64,000 bases of DNA from Bacteroidaceae bacterium (GCA_016286165.1 JAEESE010000002.1:186001-250000); one strand, 5' to 3'; shown: positions 36,374-45,110, counted from the stretch's first letter. Notes: generated by a model from the letters alone, not told the origin. A program made the numbers and translations.

Positions 36374-37207
36374 TTATAATCTATTGAGCAACAATGCCTT
36401 GAGGTCAACGGGCATATTGCGTTCACGGGCAAGGGCTACATTCGGAAAGAGGTCTGACGAGGCTACGGAATCAATGTTGCGAAGATAAAGCTCAAAGCCC
36501 TGACAGAGCGCTTTCTGTTCGCTATAAGCCTCGTCGGCAATGACGACAAGGTGGTCGGTCTCAGCATCCAACCCCAGCATCTGCCACACGTTGAGCACGT
36601 AGTATTGAATGTTTGGTGCCAGCGTTTCAGCAAATGTGTTTGCATATTTTATGCGTCCTTTCTCAATCTGGGCTACTATTATGCCCTCGCCTGAAATGCA
36701 ACAATATAAGTTGCGACCGCTTCGCTCGATATCGTCGTCGTAGCGCAACAACCGTTCCAAAAGCATTGAACGTGAGGCGAAGAAGCGCGCCGTGGGATAA
36801 TATTGCAGGATGACATCCTCGACATCGCGGTCGATGGAAAAGAGCTCCACCGATTCTAATTCCGGCAATATCGTGTATGCTACCCGGTTGGAGGTTACTG
36901 CCTCTTGCGGGAAGGTGAAGGCAAACAGCTCGGTAGCTTCGTCACGACGAAAGGCCTCCAGGGGCACATGCGTAGAAGGTGTGCATACGAGGATATAGGC
37001 CTGGTCAATTTGACGGTTAAAGTACTCAGGCTTAGAGAGTTCGCGTTGCAGTTGCTGAGCTATGGGCACATTTGCATCCGCAGCAAAATGCTCGCCGCGG
37101 ATAAGGCTGTTTGACTGCACATCACAGACATAAAAAGAAAATCCATCCGCACGCAGGCGGATGGATAGACTTAGGGGCGTGAAGGATTTATTCCCAGTTG
37201 CCGGCAT
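36374..37207 (-). CDS. DUF3822 family protein
   Basis: A 277-residue protein of the DUF3822 group, which has an actin/ASKHA-like look (KSFTPLSLSIRLRADGFSFYVCD, then a later NLYCCISGEGIIVAQ) but no established function. I start it at 37207 (MPATGNKSF). The frame is open further upstream, but that part overlaps the preceding gene by 101 bases; the chosen start overlaps by only 20. It is the middle gene of the set unknown protein-DUF3822-rsmD. An RNA or translation link is suggested only by the rsmD neighbour. Confidence 0.8.
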   Translation of the reverse strand: MPATGNKSFTPLSLSIRLRADGFSFYVCDVQSNSLIRGEHFAADANVPIAQQLQRELSKPEYFNRQIDQAYILVCTPSTHVPLEAFRRDEATELFAFTFPQEAVTSNRVAYTILPELESVELFSIDRDVEDVILQYYPTARFFASRSMLLERLLRYDDDIERSGRNLYCCISGEGIIVAQIEKGRIKYANTFAETLAPNIQYYVLNVWQMLGLDAETDHLVVIADEAYSEQKALCQGFELYLRNIDSVASSDLFPNVALARERNMPVDLKALLLNRL

Positions 37208-37874
37208 TGTTGTTCCAGTTGTGAAGGTCGCCAATCTTAAGGCCGGGGTATGCACCCATATCATCAGCCAGCTGACGACGGTTAACAATCAGGCGCTCGC
37301 CGTTGCGACCCATGTTCTTGAGGAAGCTCTCATCGGGGGCGCAGCACTCCATTACATACTGCTGAGTGCCAGAACGTGTGACTGTGAGGAACGTCTCGAG
37401 CAAGAAGGTATCGCCCTCGGCAAAGGGGATGTAACGCAGCGAGTCGGGGTTGAAGCCTTCACCGAAGAGTGAGTCAGCGAGGTTCACCCACGTGGTGTCG
37501 CGACGGAAGCCCTGCAAGCCATTGGCGGCTATCTCGGCTGCATTGCCGCGAGCTACGATAGCTGCAGCCTTAGCCTCGGTAAGGCCCTTCTCCATCTGTT
37601 CGTCAGAGAGAACGCCTTCCTTAACAATCTTAGGAATACGTCCTGAACGGACGAACTCGACGAGCTTCCACAGACTGTCGCAATAAGCGGCATCCGGGTG
37701 CTGGAGTTTAAACTGTTCCTGCGCTTCCTTGATCTGAAGGAGGCGTGCCTTGACGGCATTTTCACGAGCTGTAACTTCCTTCTGGAAATCGATGTCGTCT
37801 TGAATACTACGCCAGCAGATGAAGAGCAGGCCGACGACGCAAAGCGCTAAAAGCGCATTAAAAACCTTTTTCAT
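37188..37874 (-). CDS. Single-pass membrane protein of unknown function
   Basis: A 228-residue protein with one N-terminal membrane helix (VFNALLALCVVGLLFICW) followed by a coiled coil (about residues 25-55, QKEVTARENAVKARLLQIKEAQEQF) and a soluble domain. I do not recognise the family, although similar proteins occur beside DUF3822 in Bacteroidales. The start at 37874 is preferred over 37976, because a promoter box lies inside the longer frame and MKKVFNALLALC is a natural membrane-protein start. The stop overlaps the DUF3822 start by 20 bases. Confidence 0.7.
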   Translation of the reverse strand: MKKVFNALLALCVVGLLFICWRSIQDDIDFQKEVTARENAVKARLLQIKEAQEQFKLQHPDAAYCDSLWKLVEFVRSGRIPKIVKEGVLSDEQMEKGLTEAKAAAIVARGNAAEIAANGLQGFRRDTTWVNLADSLFGEGFNPDSLRYIPFAEGDTFLLETFLTVTRSGTQQYVMECCAPDESFLKNMGRNGERLIVNRRQLADDMGAYPGLKIGDLHNWNNNAGNWE

Positions 37875-37911
37875 AACGTGTATATGAAGCTTTTTTAGTA
37901 CATTTGCATCG

Positions 37912-37919
37912 CAAAAGTA
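37912..37919 (-). promoter_or_regulatory. -7 box of the unknown-DUF3822-rsmD operon
   Basis: TACTTTTG on the minus strand, 38 bases before the chosen start at 37874. It supports that shorter start. Confidence 0.55.
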
Positions 37920-37969
37920 AAACAAATTATTTGAATAAGCCTCATCTTCGATGATTTTTTTCACTTCAA

Positions 37970-39493
37970 ATGGCATTAAATGATGAAATGAGGGGGTTAA
38001 TACTCGATAATTTCGGGTTTATGCCCACCAGTGAGCAACAAAATGCGGCCAAAATGATGGCTGACTTCGTCCTTGACCGTGATGGCGAGAGAGTCTTCAT
38101 CTTGAAGGGCTATGCCGGCACCGGAAAGACGACACTTGTAGGAGCTTTGGTGCGAGCGCTAGACCAGTTGCAACAGCGCACCGTCCTCATGGCGTCGACA
38201 GGTCGTGCTGCGAAAGTCTTCTCACTGCACACCGGCCACACAGCTTATACCATACACAAGCGTATATACCGCCAGAAAGCATTCACAGGCACAATGGAGG
38301 GCTTCCTTCAGGGAGTCAACCTGATGAAACACACTTTGTTCATCGTCGATGAAGCCTCGATGATTGCCAACGACAGGTCTTTCAATTCGCCTTTCGGTTC
38401 CGGCCAGCTACTGGACGATCTCATACAGTTTGTCTATTCCAGTGAAGGCTGTCGGCTGATGCTTATAGGCGACACCGCGCAGTTGCCGCCAGTGGGCGAA
38501 ACGGAGAGCCCGGCCTTAGTCCCTGAAATACTTGCAAACTACGGCCTACATGTCACTACGACCACGCTTACACAAGTGGTGCGCCAGCTGTCGGAGTCAG
38601 GCATTCTATGGAACGCTACAATGCTCCGTCGCGCCCTGGCCGAGGACAACACTTACGAATTCCCACGTCTGCGGCTGACCGCTGACGTTGTGTATATGCC
38701 TGGCAATGAGCTTATCGAAGCGTTGGAACAAGCATATTACGAATGCGGGACAGATCAAACTATCGTGGTTACACGCTCTAACACGCGGGCAAACGCCTTT
38801 AATCAAGGCATAAGGGGGCGTATACTGGGGTATGAGGAGGAACTGTGCGGGGGCGACAGAGTGGTGATTGTGAAGAACAACTACCATTGGGTGCAGCCCG
38901 AGGCCGAGGAAATAGCCAAAAGATACGAGAGGGATGAACGTCGCAGGCAAGGAATGGCCGAACCATCACAACCCGAAGATGAGCATAAAAGCCTCGCAAT
39001 GGATTTCATAGCCAACGGCGACACAGCCATTATTCGCCGTTTTCGCAATGAACGCAGTGAGCACGGATTCCGTTTCGCCGATGTAACCTTGAAGTTTCCA
39101 GACTTCAATGATCTGGAGGTAGATGCCACCGTAGTCTTAGACACGCTCGCCAGCGAAGCTCCTGCTCTGACGCGAGAGCAGCAAGACCAGCTGTTCCAGA
39201 GTGTATGGAACGATTACCCTGAAATCACCACTAAACCAGAGCGAATGAAAGCGGTGAAAATAGACCCCTACTACAACGCCCTGCAAGTGAAATACGGATA
39301 CGCCGTCACGTGTCATAAAGCACAGGGCGGACAATGGCAACGCGTCTTCATTGACCAAGGCTACCTTACCCAAGATATGCTCGACACCGACTACTACCGA
39401 TGGCTTTACACCGCTCTGACACGTGCCACCGAGAAGGTCTATCTGATCAACTGGCCCAAGCAAGGATTGGAGAATGGCGAGGGAGCATCATAG
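37970..39493 (+). CDS. RecD-like superfamily 1 DNA helicase
   Basis: ATP-dependent helicase of the AAA_30/UvrD_C_2 type, 507 residues. It has Walker A GYAGTGKTT (residues 47-55), Walker B FIVDEASMI, motif III GDTAQLPPVG, and the C-terminal TCHKAQGGQW and YTALTRATEKVYLI motifs. It lacks the N-terminal extension of true RecD or RecD2, so it looks more like the short Dda-like stand-alone helicases common in Bacteroidetes. No recB or recC is nearby. A clear terminator follows. A role in repair or restart is family knowledge, not shown here. Confidence 0.88.
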   Translation: MALNDEMRGLILDNFGFMPTSEQQNAAKMMADFVLDRDGERVFILKGYAGTGKTTLVGALVRALDQLQQRTVLMASTGRAAKVFSLHTGHTAYTIHKRIYRQKAFTGTMEGFLQGVNLMKHTLFIVDEASMIANDRSFNSPFGSGQLLDDLIQFVYSSEGCRLMLIGDTAQLPPVGETESPALVPEILANYGLHVTTTTLTQVVRQLSESGILWNATMLRRALAEDNTYEFPRLRLTADVVYMPGNELIEALEQAYYECGTDQTIVVTRSNTRANAFNQGIRGRILGYEEELCGGDRVVIVKNNYHWVQPEAEEIAKRYERDERRRQGMAEPSQPEDEHKSLAMDFIANGDTAIIRRFRNERSEHGFRFADVTLKFPDFNDLEVDATVVLDTLASEAPALTREQQDQLFQSVWNDYPEITTKPERMKAVKIDPYYNALQVKYGYAVTCHKAQGGQWQRVFIDQGYLTQDMLDTDYYRWLYTALTRATEKVYLINWPKQGLENGEGAS

Positions 39494-39526
39494 CCGTGAG
39501 CAAGCCTTCAAAGTGCTGACCAACAC

Positions 39527-39563
39527 AAAGAGCTTAAGGAAGTTTTACCTTTAAGCTCTTTTT
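39527..39563 (+). terminator. Intrinsic terminator after the helicase gene
   Basis: AAAGAGCTTAAGG (39527-39539) pairs with CCTTTAAGCTCTTT (39548-39561) with a small bulge, and a T-run follows. Confidence 0.8.
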
Positions 39564-39598
39564 ATTTTCATAAAAAAAGTTATATATCCAGCCAGTTG

Positions 39599-39630
39599 TT
39601 TGGCCGTTTCTTCTCTTATTCGTACTTTTG
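39599..39630 (+). promoter_or_regulatory. Consensus Bacteroidetes promoter of the AraC-type gene
   Basis: TTTG (39599-39602), exactly 20 bases, then TACTTTTG (39623-39630). It lies inside the longest open frame, and so moves the true start to 39671. Confidence 0.85.
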
Positions 39631-39670
39631 CGATGTAAAAAACAATAAAACTGCAAAAACAGCCGACAAA

Positions 39671-40582
39671 ATGGATAATCCGCAAAACACACAACTGCCT
39701 TTGTCCCTGGATCTGTCGACGCTGCCCGAGAACTTTGGAACGGGTCGTCTGCAGAATCTTTTAGTGACCTTCGACAACATCAATCGTTCGTCTCCTTTCA
39801 CCAACGAGGTTACTAACTTCCCCGTCAAATGTGAGTCCTTCTTCGTAATCACACTGCTACAGGGACACATCAAGATGGTCGTGAACCTGCATGAAGTGGA
39901 GATAAACGCAGGGCAGACATTGTCCATGATGCCCGGTAGTATCTTCGAAGGACGAACCATCAGCAAAGACCTCCGTTTCTGCGGCATGATAATCGACAAG
40001 GAATTCCTCGGCATGATGCACAAAAGTGTAGGCCTGAAAATAGACCTTACACAGCGCTACTACACTTTCCGCGTCACAGAATTATCCGAAGCAGCGCAGG
40101 GAAACAACGTACAAATGTATCATCTCCTATGCCAGGAGTTAAACCGCGAAGCTTACACCTACAAGAAAGAAGTGATACAACGCTACTGCGAAATAACTTT
40201 GCTGAAGAATATATCGCTCAACGACAACTACATCCATAAGCCAGAGCTAAATAAGCCCCTCAACCGCAAGGAAGAAATCTTCCACGATTTCCTCACATTA
40301 CTCGAGAAATACTATACACAGGAGCGAAGCATTAGCTTTTACGCCGACCGCATGTGCCTCACGCCCAAATACTTGTCCACCATCATAAAGGAAGTCAGCG
40401 GCAAGCACGGCATGCAATGGATTGACGAGTATGTATCGCTCGAAGCCAAAGCGCTGCTGCGCAACAGCACGCTCAGCGTGAAGCAAGTGAGCGACCAACT
40501 CAACTTCCCATCGCAGAGCATGTTCGGCCGTTTCTTCAAGAAGATGACCGGCTACTCGCCCAAGCAATATAAACTGCTTTAG
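39671..40582 (+). CDS. AraC family transcriptional regulator
   Basis: A 303-residue regulator. The N-terminal half is a cupin-like sensor domain (ESFFVITLLQGHIKMVVNLHEVEINAGQTLSMMPG). The C-terminal half is the AraC double helix-turn-helix (RSISFYADRMCLTPKYLSTIIKEVSG, then VKQVSDQLNFPSQSMFGRFFKKMTGYSPKQYK). The longer frame from 39596 is rejected, because the promoter lies within its first codons. Its signal ligand is unknown. Neighbours are a helicase and an Lrp regulator, so targets may be elsewhere. Confidence 0.92.
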   Translation: MDNPQNTQLPLSLDLSTLPENFGTGRLQNLLVTFDNINRSSPFTNEVTNFPVKCESFFVITLLQGHIKMVVNLHEVEINAGQTLSMMPGSIFEGRTISKDLRFCGMIIDKEFLGMMHKSVGLKIDLTQRYYTFRVTELSEAAQGNNVQMYHLLCQELNREAYTYKKEVIQRYCEITLLKNISLNDNYIHKPELNKPLNRKEEIFHDFLTLLEKYYTQERSISFYADRMCLTPKYLSTIIKEVSGKHGMQWIDEYVSLEAKALLRNSTLSVKQVSDQLNFPSQSMFGRFFKKMTGYSPKQYKLL

Positions 40583-40630
40583 GGAACAGCGTAAAGTGGT
40601 GCTTAACAAACAGGAACTGCTACTAAAAAC

Positions 40631-40657
40631 GGGCCATAACCCTTAAGGATTATGACC
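40631..40657 (-). terminator. Intrinsic terminator of the Lrp gene
   Basis: Read on the minus strand, GGGTCATAATCC pairs with GGTTATGGCCC around a short loop, then GTTTTTAG follows. It lies 30 bases past the stop. Confidence 0.75.
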
Positions 40658-40687
40658 CATTTACCCTTTATGTTCTCTGTTGAGACT

Positions 40688-41170
40688 TTATCTGTCCGTG
40701 TCTTCGCCGCAAACCGGTATAGGCATCTGGCGGTTGAAGGCCTCGTGGAAACTGATAATGGTTTCCGTGCGTTGCAGCCCTAACGGCTGAAGTTTGTCGT
40801 GAATAATCTGAAGCAAGTGGGCATTGTTGGAGGCATAGATTTTTACAAACATATCATAACCACCCGTAGTATAATGGCATTCCACCACTTCAGGAATCTC
40901 GCGCAGGCTTGCCATAACACGGTCGAAATCCGAGGGTTCCTTGAGATAAATACCAACAAAAGCACATGTCTCGTAGCCTATCTTATTGGGATTCAGCACA
41001 AACTGCGAGCCCTTGAGTACGCCCATCTTGAACAGACGATGAATGCGTTGGTGGATTGCTGCGCCGCTAACCTTGCATAAACGAGCCACCTCGAGGAAGG
41101 GCCTGCGTGCGTCGTCGGCAATGAGTGACAATATCTGTGAGTCTAATGGATCCAAGCGTTGAGTGCTCAT
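40688..41170 (-). CDS. Lrp/AsnC family transcriptional regulator
   Basis: A 160-residue regulator. The N-terminal helix-turn-helix is LDPLDSQILSLIADDARRPFLEVARLCKVSGAAIHQRIHRL. The C-terminal RAM ligand-binding domain includes the Lrp-typical VVECHYTTGGYDMFVKIYASN. It probably senses an amino acid. Genes under its control cannot be told from this window; the adjacent ExbD operon is transcribed in the same direction but is separated by a hairpin. Confidence 0.93.
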   Translation of the reverse strand: MSTQRLDPLDSQILSLIADDARRPFLEVARLCKVSGAAIHQRIHRLFKMGVLKGSQFVLNPNKIGYETCAFVGIYLKEPSDFDRVMASLREIPEVVECHYTTGGYDMFVKIYASNNAHLLQIIHDKLQPLGLQRTETIISFHEAFNRQMPIPVCGEDTDR

Positions 41171-41241
41171 TTCGAAATGTTTTGATTGAACTTACAACTT
41201 ATGATGTGCCCAGCTGAAAGCGGACACGGCAGTATACGATA

Positions 41242-41275
41242 AACGACGGTCCCTACGTAAATAGAGACCGTCGTT
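41242..41275 (-). terminator. Hairpin after the ExbD operon
   Basis: AACGACGGTC (41242-41251) pairs perfectly with GACCGTCGTT (41266-41275). On the minus strand TTTATC follows. It ends the exbB-exbD unit. Confidence 0.65.
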
Positions 41276-41311
41276 GACATTATGTTCTCCTTACGCACGC
41301 GAACATCTATA

Positions 41312-41764
41312 TTAATTACGCCGCGTAGCAGAATAGTTTATCTTCAGAGCCCAAGACTTACGCAACACTTCCTTGATATCGGTGATGATACCCATCTGGG
41401 TGTGCTGGTCAATCTTCATGGACATAACCTGAGAAGCAGGGTCGGGCATAGTAGTACGTTCCTGTGCTACGAAGTCCATTACCTCACGGGGCTCAGCATA
41501 ACGGTCGTTAAGCTGGATACGTGTTCCAGAACCCATCTGTGCACGAAGCTGATCTGTGGGAGGACCTACATAGATGAACGACACACACGACTTCTTCTCC
41601 AGTTTCTCAAGTTCGGTACCTGCAGGCACAACGAACTTAACCTTCAGCGTCACCTCACGCATGGTGGTAACGATCATGAAGAAGAACAGGATCGTAAAGA
41701 TCAAGTCAGGGAGAGATGATGTATTCATCTCTGGCATTTCTCTTTTTGCCTTATTTCTTGCCAT
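41312..41764 (-). CDS. ExbD/TolR family proton-channel subunit (second copy)
   Basis: One membrane helix with the essential acidic residue in SLPDLIFTILFFFMIV, followed by a periplasmic domain; 150 residues. Together with ExbB it converts the proton gradient into movement of TonB at the outer membrane. It differs clearly in sequence from the ExbD encoded two bases upstream, so it is not a recent duplicate. Two unlike ExbD proteins in tandem are typical of Bacteroidetes energy-transduction operons. It is the last gene of the unit and is followed by a hairpin. Confidence 0.92.
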   Translation of the reverse strand: MARNKAKREMPEMNTSSLPDLIFTILFFFMIVTTMREVTLKVKFVVPAGTELEKLEKKSCVSFIYVGPPTDQLRAQMGSGTRIQLNDRYAEPREVMDFVAQERTTMPDPASQVMSMKIDQHTQMGIITDIKEVLRKSWALKINYSATRRN

Positions 41765-41766
41765 GA

Positions 41767-42354
41767 TTAGTTTCCTCCATAGTTTTTAGGTTCAGCCTCA
41801 GATATCTTCTGGGGATAGTATGTGCGGATTGCTACCTGCTCATCCTCTGAGCAGCGAGCATAAGGATGACCGAACTTGGCAATGGCCAAGTCATCGCGCA
41901 ACTCATTGTAAGCGGCCACAAGCTCGTTCTGCACCTGGAAATAGATGTTGTAAGGCGTGCCACGGTCGGTTTGCACTGAGATGACGTGCTTGTCGGTGAC
42001 GTAGCAAGTTCCGAGCAGATCTATAACCTTAGCATGCAATTCGGGCAGATGCGGGTTGTTATTCTTATTCTGGATGAACTCTTTAGCACGCTCGCGCAGC
42101 TGGTTGACATCGATGAAATCGTGGTTCACCATGAGATAACCGGCAGCATTAAGTCGCACATTGAGCACGTTGCGCTCCTTGACATCAATCTGTGCATCTT
42201 CCTGATTGGGCTCGGGCGGCTGCGGCAGGCGGCGGGCCAGACCCATATCCGTGTCCATTGATGTGGTCACGAGGAAGAAGATAAGCAGGATGAAGGAGAT
42301 GTCCGCAGTGGAGCTCGAGTTCAACCCAGGCACTTTTTTCTTCTTTCTTGCCAT
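41767..42354 (-). CDS. ExbD/TolR family proton-channel subunit (first copy)
   Basis: A 195-residue ExbD homologue with basic cytoplasmic start (MARKKKKVPG), the helix TADISFILLIFFLVTTSM with its acidic residue, and a periplasmic domain longer than that of its partner. The C-terminal extension contains a Tyr-rich end (RTYYPQKISEAEPKNYGGN). It lies between the 4-helix protein and the second ExbD. The two ExbD proteins may form a heteromeric stator helix pair inside the ExbB pentamer, which is inference from pairing. Confidence 0.92.
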   Translation of the reverse strand: MARKKKKVPGLNSSSTADISFILLIFFLVTTSMDTDMGLARRLPQPPEPNQEDAQIDVKERNVLNVRLNAAGYLMVNHDFIDVNQLRERAKEFIQNKNNNPHLPELHAKVIDLLGTCYVTDKHVISVQTDRGTPYNIYFQVQNELVAAYNELRDDLAIAKFGHPYARCSEDEQVAIRTYYPQKISEAEPKNYGGN

Positions 42355-42373
42355 AATTGGTTTAGAGTTTGAT

Positions 42374-42469
42374 GTTTAAAGTTTAATGTGGGATGTTTAA
42401 AGTCTAAAGAATAATGCTGACTAATGCTGAAATAGGACTCTGCACATGTGTCTTCATTAAACTTTAAAC
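42374..42469. repeat. Inverted heptad-type repeats between operon genes
   Basis: GTTTAAAGTTTAATG (42374-42388) has a perfect 15-base inverted partner at 42455-42469, within a region of TTTAAAG/TTTAATG heptads. It lies inside the ExbB-ExbD operon and could fold in the transcript. Confidence 0.7.
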
Positions 42470-42483
42470 TTTAAACATTAAAC

Positions 42484-42981
42484 TTATTCCTTGGGAGTGG
42501 CACTCTTGGTGAGCCAGCCGCTCATGCTGACAGCAACTGCTATGACAGCTACGATAGCGAGGATATAGATAGCCCAAATCCACATATCAACAACGGTTAC
42601 CATACCTGCGGATGTGGTGACACCGGAGTTAGTGGTATAGGGCTCTGCACCAAGGCCGAATACTAAGCCGATGATGAGGGCGATGATAACAATGGCCCAT
42701 GTCAGCAGAGAAACCTTGCCACCAGCGATACCTGTGGGGCTGGGGCCTGTATTGCCAGAGTTAATCGTAGCGCCACGGACAAGACTCCAAATCGTGAGGC
42801 ACGCGGTGATAGCAAGCAAGGCGTACATCAGGAAGATAATCAGATCCGTCAGCTTCGGGGAGACGTGAACTCCGTCGAAGTCCATATTGCTGAAGTCCAC
42901 CAGGAAGAAGAGGGCGAAGCAGACAATACCGACTCCGATGCAAGAGTACAACGCGAGTTTGGATATCTTTTCGAGTTTCAT
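42484..42981 (-). CDS. Four-helix membrane protein in the ExbB-ExbD operon
   Basis: A 165-residue protein with four predicted membrane helices (about 9-28, 45-67, 92-112, 133-155) and short Gly/Ser/Thr loops. I do not recognise a named family, but its place between ExbB and the two ExbD genes is probably conserved in related genomes. There is no acidic residue inside the helices suited to proton conduction. It may be an assembly or accessory subunit of the energy-transduction complex. That role is inferred only from position. Confidence 0.7.
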   Translation of the reverse strand: MKLEKISKLALYSCIGVGIVCFALFFLVDFSNMDFDGVHVSPKLTDLIIFLMYALLAITACLTIWSLVRGATINSGNTGPSPTGIAGGKVSLLTWAIVIIALIIGLVFGLGAEPYTTNSGVTTSAGMVTVVDMWIWAIYILAIVAVIAVAVSMSGWLTKSATPKE

Positions 42982-43101
42982 AACTTAATTTTACGATTTT
43001 ACAATTTACAGTTATTACGATTTATTCTTCACGTCCCGCAGTCAGACTGCGTTCCCTCTATGAGGGGTGAGATTGTGAAATAGTGAAATCGTCAAATTAA
43101 C

Positions 43102-43944
43102 TTACTTCTTGCACTTGGGAGACTTAACGCACATGTCGAGGAGGCTCATAGCGGTCTCTTCCATATTGGAGTTGAGAGCCTCGATGCGAGAGAGGATGTA
43201 GTTGTAGAACACCTGAAGCACGAGGGCAACGATGATACCGAAGATGGTGGTGATAAGAGCAACCTTCATACCGCCGGCAACAACCGTCGGGCTGATGTCA
43301 CCTGCACGCTCGATATCGTCGAATGCCTGCACCATACCGATCACAGTGCCAAGGAATCCGAGTGACGGAGCCATAGCGATGAAGAGGGTGATCCATGAGC
43401 AGTTCTCCTCGAGGTAAGCGCCCTGCACTTCAGCCTCGGTGTTGATAGTACGTTCGATGGTAGCGATGTCATTCTGGTCTTCTGAAGCGAGGCATTGCAT
43501 AGCCTTCTTAGAGATCTGTGCTACGGGGCCGCGAGTGCCGGCGCAGTAGTCGATAGCTTCGTCGATCTTGTTAGCCTCGACCTTGCCACGGAGAGCCTCG
43601 AGGAACTTACGTGTGTTGACCTGAGCGAGAGAGAGGTAGATGACGCGCTCGATGCAGAATGCCAGACCGAGAACGAGAGCGATAGCAACAAGGCTCATGA
43701 AGCCGGCGTTACCTTCGATGAACTTGGTCTTAAGGGTCTTGTGAAGGCCTTGTTCCTCCTCTTGGGGAGCTACGGTTTCTTCTACGGCAGGAGCCTCAAC
43801 GCTGTCAATAGCAGCAGAGTCTACAGCTGCGGAATCAACCTGTTCGGCAGCAGCGTCAGCTACTTCGTCCTGAGCCATCACGGAAGGTGTCATGCCAAAA
43901 GTGCAGGCAGCCACCATTGCAACAATTGCAAAATACTTTTTCAT
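43102..43944 (-). CDS. MotA/TolQ/ExbB proton channel family protein
   Basis: The pentameric channel subunit of the TonB energy system. A cleavable-looking N-terminus (AIVAMVAACTFGMTPSVMAQ) and an acidic Ala-rich extension of about 45 residues (ADAAAEQVDSAAVDSAAID) precede the core. The core has three membrane segments, including SLGFLGTVIGMVQAFDDIERAGDISPTVVAGGMKVAL, the TolQ/ExbB signature region. The extension is longer than in proteobacterial ExbB. It is the first gene of the operon. A -7 box lies about 75 bases upstream. The tonB gene is 2.3 kb upstream on the same strand. Confidence 0.93.
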   Translation of the reverse strand: MKKYFAIVAMVAACTFGMTPSVMAQDEVADAAAEQVDSAAVDSAAIDSVEAPAVEETVAPQEEEQGLHKTLKTKFIEGNAGFMSLVAIALVLGLAFCIERVIYLSLAQVNTRKFLEALRGKVEANKIDEAIDYCAGTRGPVAQISKKAMQCLASEDQNDIATIERTINTEAEVQGAYLEENCSWITLFIAMAPSLGFLGTVIGMVQAFDDIERAGDISPTVVAGGMKVALITTIFGIIVALVLQVFYNYILSRIEALNSNMEETAMSLLDMCVKSPKCKK

Positions 43945-44019
43945 TTTGTTTTGTTTTTGTTAAATGATGAATTAATTGATATTTTGATTATGTTATTCGC
44001 TTTACGTGCTAAATCGGTA

Positions 44020-44027
44020 CAAAACTA
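44020..44027 (-). promoter_or_regulatory. -7 box of the exbB operon
   Basis: TAGTTTTG on the minus strand fits TAnnTTTG, about 75 bases before the exbB start. The -33 element is not clear. Confidence 0.45.
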
Positions 44028-44115
44028 TCATTTTTTTTGTTTACTTCCGCCTTTTTATTGAAAAATCTTTGTTTCTGAGTGAATTTTTCTTCTTTTTAGG
44101 GCTCTAAAGTGTGTG

Positions 44116-44916
44116 TTATCGCGCTTTTGTGAAGGTTAGGAGTGCGTTTTGGCTCGTTATTTCGTGCACAACGGCTTCGCTCACATCATATATTTCAGCA
44201 ATGCGCTTTGCGGTGGCTGCGACATAGGCACTTTCGTTCCTTCGTCCGCGGTAAGGTACAGGTGCCAAGTATGGCGAATCCGTTTCGAGAACGATGCGGT
44301 AAAGCGGCACCACAGAACGGAGCACTTCGGGCAAGGCGCTCTTCTTAAAAGTGGCCACTCCTCCAATGCCGAGCATGAAGCCGTCGAAGCCTAATAGTTC
44401 TTCTGCCTCATCGACATTGCCTGCAAAGCAATGGAAAACGCCGGATAATTTACGAGTTGACGATTTGCAATTTTTAATTTGTTCGTTGAGGACATCGACC
44501 AACTCACGATGAGCATCACGGGTGTGAATCATCAGGGGCAGGTCATAGTCTATCGCCCATGCTACCTGTCTGGCAAACACCTCCTGCTGCTCTTCGTAGC
44601 GCGAGCGATCCCAATAATAGTCGAGGCCGACTTCGCCCACGGCAATATATGGGTTGTCGGGGACAGACAAGAGGCTCTCCATACTATCTAACACATCGTG
44701 CCAGTCGTCGCCGATATCCTCTGGATGCAAGCCCATCATGGGATAAAGATATCCCGGATATCGACTTGCGAGGGTCAGCATCGGCTCTATGCTGTCGGCG
44801 TTAATATTGGGTAGAAAAATCTTGCTGACCCCTGCGTCGCGGGCCCGGGCAACAACGTCTTCAATATCTTCGCTGAATTCTTCGCCGTAGAGATGGCTAT
44901 GGGTATCGATAAGCAC
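44116..44916 (-). CDS. TatD family metal-dependent hydrolase
   Basis: Predicted TIM-barrel metallo-deoxyribonuclease of 266 residues. IDTHSHLYGEEF carries the first two metal-binding histidines. VGEVGLDYYWDRS, MIHTRDAH, GVFHCFAGN and LETDSPYLAP supply the rest in the usual order. Despite the family name it is not part of Tat export; members act as 3'-5' nucleases in DNA repair. It is complete. The polyprenyl synthetase gene lies upstream after a short repeat region. Confidence 0.93.
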   Translation of the reverse strand: MLIDTHSHLYGEEFSEDIEDVVARARDAGVSKIFLPNINADSIEPMLTLASRYPGYLYPMMGLHPEDIGDDWHDVLDSMESLLSVPDNPYIAVGEVGLDYYWDRSRYEEQQEVFARQVAWAIDYDLPLMIHTRDAHRELVDVLNEQIKNCKSSTRKLSGVFHCFAGNVDEAEELLGFDGFMLGIGGVATFKKSALPEVLRSVVPLYRIVLETDSPYLAPVPYRGRRNESAYVAATAKRIAEIYDVSEAVVHEITSQNALLTFTKAR

Positions 44917-44987
44917 GAGGTGGAAGGATTATTGATTAGGGATTTAGGATTAGGAGTTATGGATTATGAATTTTGAAATAAGAATTA

Positions 44988-45110
44988 GAGAGCCCGCAAG
45001 TAAAACCCAGCAAACTGAGGCTTATGGTTTTGAGAGCCTGTGAGCAAAGTCAAGTAGACTAAGACTTATGGCTTGAGAGCCTGTGAGTAAAGCCACGGGA
45101 ACTCTGAAGG
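44988..45110. repeat. Degenerate tandem repeat, 43-44 bp period
   Basis: Three units begin GAGAGCC at 44988, 45032 and 45075, with CTTATGG near the end of the first two. The period equals about twice the 22-bp period of the array at 28663. It is preceded by TTAGGAT-type heptads (about 44935-44975). Confidence 0.65.

Noticed and set aside
37288..37976. Longest-frame starts for DUF3822 and its upstream gene
   Set aside because: The upstream parts overlap another gene or a promoter box, so shorter starts at 37207 and 37874 were chosen.
44116..44916. TatD as part of the Tat export cassette
   Set aside because: TatD family proteins are nucleases, and this gene is 22 kb from tatA-tatC; the shared name is historical.
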